Source: Rhynchosporium graminicola
Taxonomy: Eukaryota > Ascomycota > Leotiomycetes > Helotiales > Ploettnerulaceae
Reading direction: 5' to 3'
Length of the DNA stretch: 64,000 nt
NCBI GenBank assembly: GCA_900074885.1
Contig: FJUW01000059.1
Coordinates: 1 to 64,000, forward strand
Part shown: positions 57,226 through 64,000 of the stretch, piece by piece
Position numbering within the stretch: the stretch's first letter is position 1
Layout of the letters: the number at the start of each line of letters is the position of its first letter
Position numbers and translations under genes: made by a program
Notes under the pieces: model-generated
The model's input: the letters and a program-made list of their open reading frames with translations, nothing else
Database searches by the model: none
Told to the model about the DNA's origin: nothing

Positions 57226-60165
57226 ATGAGTTACAGCAAGAAAGATGAAGATGGCGATGTTGCCATTATGAAGGTAGACAGAACCTCAGTGTTTCAGGAA
57301 GGTCGGTGAACATTCCCCCTCCATACCGAGCTACCCTAAAACCATACAGCACGATTGTTCAATTCGTCTCCCATTCAGCCTCGCAAATGTCGAGTCCTCC
57401 TCACCAAGATCGCCCTCCTCCTCTATACCGGCGAACGGTTCCCTACCAATGAAGCCACTACCCTCTTCTTCGGAATCTCCAAGTTATTCCAGAACAAAGA
57501 TGCCAGCTTACGGCAGATGGTCCACCTTGTCATCAAGGAATTGGCGAATTCGGCGGAGGATATTATCATGGTTACAAGCACGATCATGAAGGATACAGGT
57601 GGTGGAACAGATGCGATTTACAGACCAAACGCCATTCGGGCGCTCTGCCGGATTATTGATGTGAGTTGAGAAGGACGAGTAGGAGAGCTTGGTTGACATC
57701 GTTAGGCTTCGACTGTACAGAGTATCGAACGGGTTATGAAGACCGCAATCGTCGACAAGAACCCGTCCGTATCATCTGCCGCCCTTATTTCGTCCTACCA
57801 CCTTCTCCCAATTGCTCGCGATGTTGTCCGAAGATGGCAGAGCGAAACACAAGAAGCTGCGTCTTCTACAAAGTCATCCGGTGGATTCTCCTTAGGATTC
57901 TCTACCTCTTCGAATCAAATTCCGGTCAACAACTCTACTATGACACAATATCACGCCATTGGACTCTTGTACCAGATGAGGATGCACGATAGGATGGCGT
58001 TGGTTAAGATGGTTCAGCAATTCGGGACCGCAGGTGCAGTCAAGAGTCCTGCAGCAACCGTTATGCTGGTTCGATTGGCTGCGCAGTTGGCGGAGGAGGA
58101 TCCACAGCTCCGTAAACCCATGATCCAGCTCCTGGACGGCTGGCTGCGACACAAGAGTGAGATGGTCAACTTCGAGGCGGCAAAGGCAATCTGCGATCTG
58201 CGGGATGTGACAGACGCCGAAGTAACCCAGGCAATTCACGTTCTCCAACTTTTCCTTACATCCCCACGAGCCGTCACCAAATTCGCCGCGATCAGGATTC
58301 TCCACAACTTTGCATCTTTCAAGCCTCAAGCGGTCCATGCTTGCAACCCCGACATCGAACTTCTCATTTCCAACACTAATCGTTCCATTGCTACATTCGC
58401 CATCACAACTCTCCTGAAGACTGGAAACGAGGCTAGCGTAGATCGACTGATGAAGCAGATCTCGGGTTTCATGGCTGATATTACGGACGAGTTCAAAATT
58501 ACCATTGTCGAGGCTATCCGGACATTGTGTTTGAAGTTTCCCAGCAAGCAGGCAGGCATGCTTGTTTTCCTGAGTGGTATCCTCCGGGATGAGGGAGGGT
58601 ACGAGTTCAAACGGGCCGTGGTGGAGAGCATGTTCGACTTGATCAAGTTCGTTCCAGATTCAAAGGAGGACGCACTCGCACATCTCTGTGAATTTATTGA
58701 GGACTGTGAGTTCACAAAATTGGCTGTCCGAATCCTACATCTTCTTGGGTTGGAGGGACCCAAAACTTCTCAGCCAACCAAGTATATCCGATACATTTAC
58801 AACCGAGTTGTATTAGAGAATGCAATCGTAAGAGCCGCTGCAGTTACAGCATTGGCAAAGTTCGGAGTCGGGCAACAAGATCCCGAGGTCAAGCGAAGTG
58901 TCACAGTTCTCCTGACGAGATGTCTGGACGATGTCGATGATGAAGTCCGTGATCGAGCTGCTCTAAACTTGCGACTGATGACTGAGCCCGATGAGATGGC
59001 TAATCGTTTCGTCAAAAATGGTAAGGCGATTTTGTGAATCTGATGAAAGCTGCTAACATTTGTAGAAAACACCTTTGCTCTTCCATACTTTGAGCATCAG
59101 CTTGTCATGTATGTAACAGCGGACGACAAGTCAACATTTGAGAATCCTTTCGATGTTGCGGCTATTCCAGTGGTCACGAAAGAGCAAGCAGATGCTGAGG
59201 ACAGGTCGAAGAAGCTCACTACCGCCACCCCAACCATCAAGCCACCAAAGACTGGTCCATCAAAGTCTACGTCTACAAATACAGAAGCAGCAGCCACGGC
59301 TTCTGCAACAGCCCAGAAATACCAGCAAGCACTTCTACAAATTCCAGAAATGAAGTCTTATGGCAGTCTATTGAAGTCGTCACCCGTTGTCGAGTTAACT
59401 GAATCGGAAACAGAATATGTCGTCAGCGTTGTCAAGCACGTTTTCAAAGAACACATTGTACTCCAATACGATGTCAAGAACACACTTCCCGATACAGTGC
59501 TTGAAAATGTATCCATCCTTGCGACACCTTCTGAAGAGGAGGAACTTGAGGAGGATTTCATCATCCAGGCCGCCAAGCTCGTCACAGATGAGCCAGGACC
59601 CATTTATGTTTCATTCAAGAAGGTCGGTGGCGAGGGTGCTTTCTCCGCCAACACCTTTACGAACGTTCTGAAATTCACAACCAAGGAGATTGATCCAACG
59701 ACTGGCGAGCCAGAAGAGAGTGGTTACGATGATGAGTATCAAGTCGAGGATCTCGAGCTCACCGGAAGTGACTATGTTGTCCCAGCATTTGCTGGTAATT
59801 TCAATCACATTTGGGAGCAAGTTGGTGCGGCTGGCGAGGAGGCCAAAGAGACGCTTCAACTCGAGGGTATCAAGAGTATTGCAGGCGAGTAACTCCTATA
59901 AGCATTTTCATTCAACAAGCTAATTATACCAGATGCAACCGAACAACTAGCCACAACCCTTTCGTTGCAACCTCTGGAAGGCACGGACGTACCTATAAAC
60001 ACCACCACCCACACTCTCAAACTCTTCGGCAAAACAGTCACAGGCGGCAGAGTCGTCGCCAATATTCGGATGGCATGCTCTTCCAAATCGGGCGTCACAT
60101 GTCAGATCATCGTCCGCAGTGAAGAAGAAGGCGTGGCGGCCCTTGTCATTGGGTCAGTTGCTTAG
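57226..60165 (+). CDS. sec21: Coatomer subunit gamma (COPI), 5 exons, 917 aa
   Basis: Exons 57226-57301, 57350-57660, 57706-59020, 59066-59884, 59933-60165 (2,754 nt); introns 48, 45, 45 and 48 nt. The start MSYSKKDEDGDVAIMKVDR and the joined FQEARLFNSSPIQPRKC are typical. The first 567 residues or so form the adaptin-like alpha-solenoid (LFFGISKLFQNKD, IDKNPSVSSAAL-like blocks). A linker rich in Thr/Ser/Ala/Pro follows, then the gamma-appendage from about 650 and the C-terminal platform ending RSEEEGVAALVIGSVA. It is part of the COPI coat of Golgi-to-ER vesicles. The last intron best fits a GC-AG pair (GCAG/GCGAGT...CCAG), giving IKSIADATEQL; a weaker GT donor (GTATCA, 16 nt upstream) would delete six residues. 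Confidence 0.95.
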
Positions 60166-61578
60166 GGCGAAGTAAATGAATGGAGTTGATAGAGCTTTCG
60201 GTACATGTTTTTGTGATTGTGTCTAGATAATGGGCTCTTTGAGAGGAAAAGCCAAAAGCGTCGGAATGCTTTGGGTCCTACAGAACGGAGTCTCGATAGG
60301 TTAGAGAATGATATTGCATGACATTCTATTTCTCTCTGTCTTGTCCTTGCGCTGCACTATTCTTGTTTCCATGATCTGTCCACGCAACAGTTGTCTTTTT
60401 TACAGCGAGATTTACAGACGATATTGTGCGCCACGGGCAACCTTCTTCCATAACTGCCCAACTGAGCTGTAGGTTCACTTCCCACTGCTTGTACACAACT
60501 AGCAATCGGCACACGCTCGATCTCTTGCCATCGGCTTGGTTTGAAATTAGATGTTTCTCTCAACTGTGTCAACAAGACAACGTTCTACAAGCATCCATCT
60601 GTGGCGAGGTGCAAGTCGCATCGTTGGGTCGGTAGATGCAGCCCTCTTCTGCCAGGGGAAGCATTTACCCTTCATCATCAAGCATCGAAGGGTTTCGGAT
60701 TGTAGTTCCATGATTTTGCTATGTTTTGTATGGTCTATGTTGCCGCATAAGAAGATTCCACTGTGGGTCTACTGGCCCTTTTTGTAATGAGCATTTTCCG
60801 AAGACCAGGACTTACTAATATCAGCTCGACATCTTATGTATCAGTGCTAGGCCATGGACGTCCCAACCTAGGGAACTCCTGATAAGAATGAAAGCAGTAT
60901 AATGTGTAAGGTGTATAATTTATCTTCTCTGCAGGAAGCGATGGCCAATACTTACTTCCAGGATGACTGAACCCTTTCCATTTCTTTACACTCCAAAAGT
61001 AGAAGCTGTTGTCGGATTCTCCCCACCTCCTGAGAGAGGGATCGAATTCACTTTTGCAATTCATCATGATCGGCTGCGCTAGTGCTAGTTGTTTAAAAGC
61101 ATAATAACGCCTCTCAACGAGGAACATTCTTTACCTTCGACCACAACACCAACACGGCTTTGCCCCTTCCATTCCAACCCATGTTGCGCTGCCCTTGGCA
61201 TACAAGAGAAATTATCCTCCTTCCCATTAGTTTCGGCCGCATTACCAGCTCCAGACCACCCGAGATACCTTCACTTTTGCGTGAGGCTCACCTAAAAGGC
61301 CGGCTGAAACATATGAATTCACGATATGCGCTTGCACTAGCCAAAAGAGAAAGTCATTTCGGCGACGCTTCTCTCGACATAAAACTCACTTCCTACAACG
61401 TCTTTCAATAACAAATTTGCGCAACCGCCACTTCCTCGCTACATCTTCCTAAACTTCATACCACAACAGTGCATATATCCTCTAACGCCAACATCTTTAC
61501 CTCATACCAACATCCTCAACATAATAGACTCATACCAAGCTCACATCACCAACGCGCAATCACGCGCCAAACCTCAAA
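60166..61578. other. Intergenic between sec21 and the 3'-partial gene
   Basis: No gene recognised. Pyrimidine-rich, C/A-rich sequence from about 61390 to 61578 looks like a promoter or 5' UTR of the next gene. Confidence 0.5.
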
Positions 61579-64000
61579 ATGCCTCCACCACTCACCATGG
61601 CTTTAATGCAAAGCCGTCCCCTCCTCAACCCCTCTCCAAAAACCATCGTCGCCGCTCTCCTGATCAGCAATCCAATCTACCACAAATGTCGCATCTCCGA
61701 CTACTTGCACCTCGTCTTCCAATGGGGAATCCACACATCCGTCTACCTCAAAAAAGAAATTTGCAGCTTCGAAAACGTCTACACATCCGCTGCCACCATC
61801 CGCCAACTCCGCAAACACGAAGGCCATCCTGCTCGCGCTCCAGATGGGACGATCATGGAGATAGCAGGGGAAGCGTGTCCAGGCGATAGTGGCGAGTCTG
61901 TTGGGCCGTGGGATTTGGAGAATGTGCATCTTTGTGAGGGGTTCGGTGATTGGAGCGCTGCGCTGTCGAGGACTCTGCAGATGGCTTTCGCGGCAGGGTT
62001 GAATTTTGATATGGTTAACGAGCCGAAGCCAAGTCTGAATGAGTTGGACAAGGCAAATATGGTGGATGCGGAGTGGTTGAATGGGAAACCGCTGCATCCC
62101 ACTACAAAGAAAAACTTGACCTTGCATCGAGATGGAATTCGTGATAAGGTGGATGCTTTTCTGGCCTTTGTGGATATTCAAGTCAAATCCCAAAGTCGGA
62201 AGGAGTTGATTTTCACGACTCTTGGAGATGCGCTTGAGTCTGCACTTGTGGGTAACGCGGTAAGTGAGTTCAATGGAATCTTTGGAGGCATGGTCAACAA
62301 AATTGTTATTCGCACGGAGGACTTCATGAGATATTTGGAAGAAAAGATTGACTCGCAAGAAGCGAGACAGCAGCGCGTCGACGAAGTACGCGAATTTATC
62401 GACACGGCACTAAAGGGCAATGAGAAGCGGAAGCGCGAGGATAGAGAAGAGGAGAATCATCATGAACGCAAGAAGGTGATGACCGAGGATGTCAGAAAAG
62501 CGATTGAGAAACATCTCACTAAAGAGTTGACACTTGGAGCTCAGTTGAGCAAAGATGAGCAAGAAGCGAGGTTGACCCGTGCGCGTAAGCGAGAAGAGAG
62601 AAAACAAAAGGAATGGGAGGCCGAGGCAGAATTCGACACCCATAAAGATCGGAGGAGAGAAAAACGAGAATCTCGAGAAAAGATTTCATCAGAGGCAGCA
62701 CCAGCATTTCAGTCTGGTGTCACACAGAGCAGAGTGGAAGAACTGAAATATGCTGCTCAGACCATCAGAGCCACCGCGAAAGCCAAAGAGATCGAAGCAT
62801 ACGCAGACAAAGGAACGTCTCCCAAATCGCCAGCATACCGACGTCGTCCTAGTCTTCGAAGACCTGCATCTCCGCCTCCGCCATATACCGGGTCTCTCTT
62901 CAGCACACACTCTAATGCAGTATCACCAGCTTTTCTTACACCACAAACAGGCTCAGCATCCTCAACACCGCAGCAAATGCCCAATACGAGTGTTATATCA
63001 CGACTCACGACTCCAGGACCTCCTGAGCAGTTGAAAAAGCAAAAGCCAATGTCATCTGCTCAACGAATAATGGATCAGATCAACAATCCTGGAAAGCGCT
63101 ACAAGGATAGCTCAGTTGGAGGGAACAGTCCTCGAAAGCGGTCAGAGAGTGCAGCACCGTTTATTGTCTCTACGAGACCCCAGAGACAGCCTTTGAGTAG
63201 GCTTCTTTCTACATTCGCAGCATCCCAGACCGACAAAGAAGTTTCCCCAGCTTATGAGGAAGAAGAACCTAGACGAGTACTCTCCAACGAGCTCCCAGAC
63301 GCTGCACCAAAAGCTGCTATGCCGTCGCCATTCTCCCAGTCTCTACCTCAGCCTTCAGTTTCGCTTTCAAATAAAGATCATGATATCATGAATAGCTCCT
63401 CAGCCGTGATGGCAGAACCAGAGGCAAAAAATGAGGCGCCACAAGAAGACGAATCAAGCCTCTTCCTGCCACTCGCGCAGCCTACACTTGCGGCTGCTCA
63501 TTCTCCTCCTCAAGCTGCCTTTTGTGCTACTGCGCTTGCTCCTCCTCTTACTCCTCCTCCTCCTCCTCCTCCTCTTGGTCCCGCTCCTGCTGCTTCTATT
63601 GGTCATGGTCATGGTCCTGGGCCCGCTCTTGCTCGTGCTCGTGCTCCTTCATCTGCACCTCCATCTATCCCAGAACGAAGACCTTTACCTGAGCAAAAAG
63701 CTGGGGCAATACGTAGGCCCAGATCAGAACCTACTTCTCAACCCAGATCCTCAACGCCACAGACCCAGCGAGAACCAACCCCAGACACAGACTCCGACTC
63801 CGACCTCCCGCCACCACCGACAAAATCTCATCCCACTACTCCAAAACCACCAATCTACATTGACCTTTCCGACCCTCTTTCCTACTCCTCTCCCCAACCC
63901 TCTTTCAACGACCCGCTCTCTCCTACAGTCATCAAAACCGAGCCCTCATCATCGAATTGCAACTACGTCATCATCAAAGACGAAAATTCAGACCCAGCTT
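61579..64000 (+). CDS. Large protein of unknown function, 3' end outside window (at least 807 aa)
   Basis: One frame stays open from ATG 61579 to the window end without a stop, through 40 lines of sequence. The N-terminal 230 residues look globular (NPIYHKCRISDYLHLVFQ, GPWDLENVHLCEGFGDWSAA). A strongly charged coiled-coil-like stretch (about 260-380, KRKREDREEEN, TRARKREERKQKEWEAE) follows, then a long Ser/Pro/Ala-rich disordered region with a polyproline run near 63540-63580 and GHGHGPG. The last visible part has IYIDLSD, a SUMO-interacting motif, and the IKTE and IKDE sumoylation consensus sites. I recognise no named family. A GTAAGT at 62261 is not needed as a splice site because the frame is open through it. 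Further exons may lie beyond 64000. Confidence 0.8.
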   Translation, partial: MPPPLTMALMQSRPLLNPSPKTIVAALLISNPIYHKCRISDYLHLVFQWGIHTSVYLKKEICSFENVYTSAATIRQLRKHEGHPARAPDGTIMEIAGEACPGDSGESVGPWDLENVHLCEGFGDWSAALSRTLQMAFAAGLNFDMVNEPKPSLNELDKANMVDAEWLNGKPLHPTTKKNLTLHRDGIRDKVDAFLAFVDIQVKSQSRKELIFTTLGDALESALVGNAVSEFNGIFGGMVNKIVIRTEDFMRYLEEKIDSQEARQQRVDEVREFIDTALKGNEKRKREDREEENHHERKKVMTEDVRKAIEKHLTKELTLGAQLSKDEQEARLTRARKREERKQKEWEAEAEFDTHKDRRREKRESREKISSEAAPAFQSGVTQSRVEELKYAAQTIRATAKAKEIEAYADKGTSPKSPAYRRRPSLRRPASPPPPYTGSLFSTHSNAVSPAFLTPQTGSASSTPQQMPNTSVISRLTTPGPPEQLKKQKPMSSAQRIMDQINNPGKRYKDSSVGGNSPRKRSESAAPFIVSTRPQRQPLSRLLSTFAASQTDKEVSPAYEEEEPRRVLSNELPDAAPKAAMPSPFSQSLPQPSVSLSNKDHDIMNSSSAVMAEPEAKNEAPQEDESSLFLPLAQPTLAAAHSPPQAAFCATALAPPLTPPPPPPPLGPAPAASIGHGHGPGPALARARAPSSAPPSIPERRPLPEQKAGAIRRPRSEPTSQPRSSTPQTQREPTPDTDSDSDLPPPPTKSHPTTPKPPIYIDLSDPLSYSSPQPSFNDPLSPTVIKTEPSSSNCNYVIIKDENSDPA

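Noticed and set aside
62261..62270. GTAAGT in the 3' partial gene as an intron donor
   Set aside because: The frame is open through the site and no acceptor is needed to keep coding.
61603..62358. 251-codon minus-strand frame near the window end
   Set aside because: Antisense shadow of the continuous plus-strand frame starting at 61579, which has clear protein-like segments.

Overview
The window looks like nuclear DNA of a filamentous ascomycete (Pezizomycotina). Protein genes carry short GT-AG introns (45-70 nt, with one of 120 and one of 215 nt) and CTRAC-like branch sites. All recognisable proteins are fungal or eukaryotic. Large blocks are AT-rich, full of TA dinucleotides and stop codons, and poor in CA/TG, as repeat-induced point mutation (RIP) leaves them. 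A more precise placement cannot be made from the sequence alone.

Layout. (1) 1-7590: RIP-degraded, nested LTR retrotransposons (here called A and D) plus a Ty3/gypsy pol relic. (2) 7591-12847: a small gene island holding a hAT-like MITE and one intact NRPS-like gene (adenylation-thiolation-thioesterase, four exons, 927 aa). (3) 12848-25489: a 3.2-kb Tc1/mariner-type transposon (B1) blown up to 12.6 kb by a full-length Ty3/gypsy element (A1, TSD AGATC) and a solo LTR (TSD AGTAC). (4) 25490-43671: a housekeeping island with an LRR protein, a phosducin-like protein (Plp2), ribosomal protein eS27, a Dif1/Spd1-type ribonucleotide reductase inhibitor with a PIP box, and a YAP-type bZIP factor. It also has about 10 kb without convincing genes and a 43-N assembly gap. 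(5) 43672-56091: a second copy of the Tc1-type transposon (B2, TA target duplication), interrupted by a small non-autonomous LTR element (C, TSD ATAAG) and another full-length gypsy element (A2, TSD GGCTC). (6) 56092-64000: a tRNA-Glu(UUC) gene split by a spliceosomal-looking intron, the coatomer gamma subunit (Sec21, five exons, one probably a GC-AG junction), and a long ORF that runs off the window end.

The two transposon-B copies act as each other's empty-site control, so nearly every nested insertion boundary can be fixed to the base. Removing two exact internal duplications from A1 gives 7,777 bp, exactly the length of A2, which points to assembly redundancy or very recent duplication.

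The most unusual item is the tRNA-Glu gene. A 52-nt GTAAGA...CTGAC...CAG segment lies between the T-stem and T-loop (positions 53/54), and its exact removal gives a perfect 72-nt tRNA. The NRPS-like gene stays open and intron-consistent although it is boxed in by RIP-mutated transposons on both sides; no tailoring or regulator genes lie next to it in this window.
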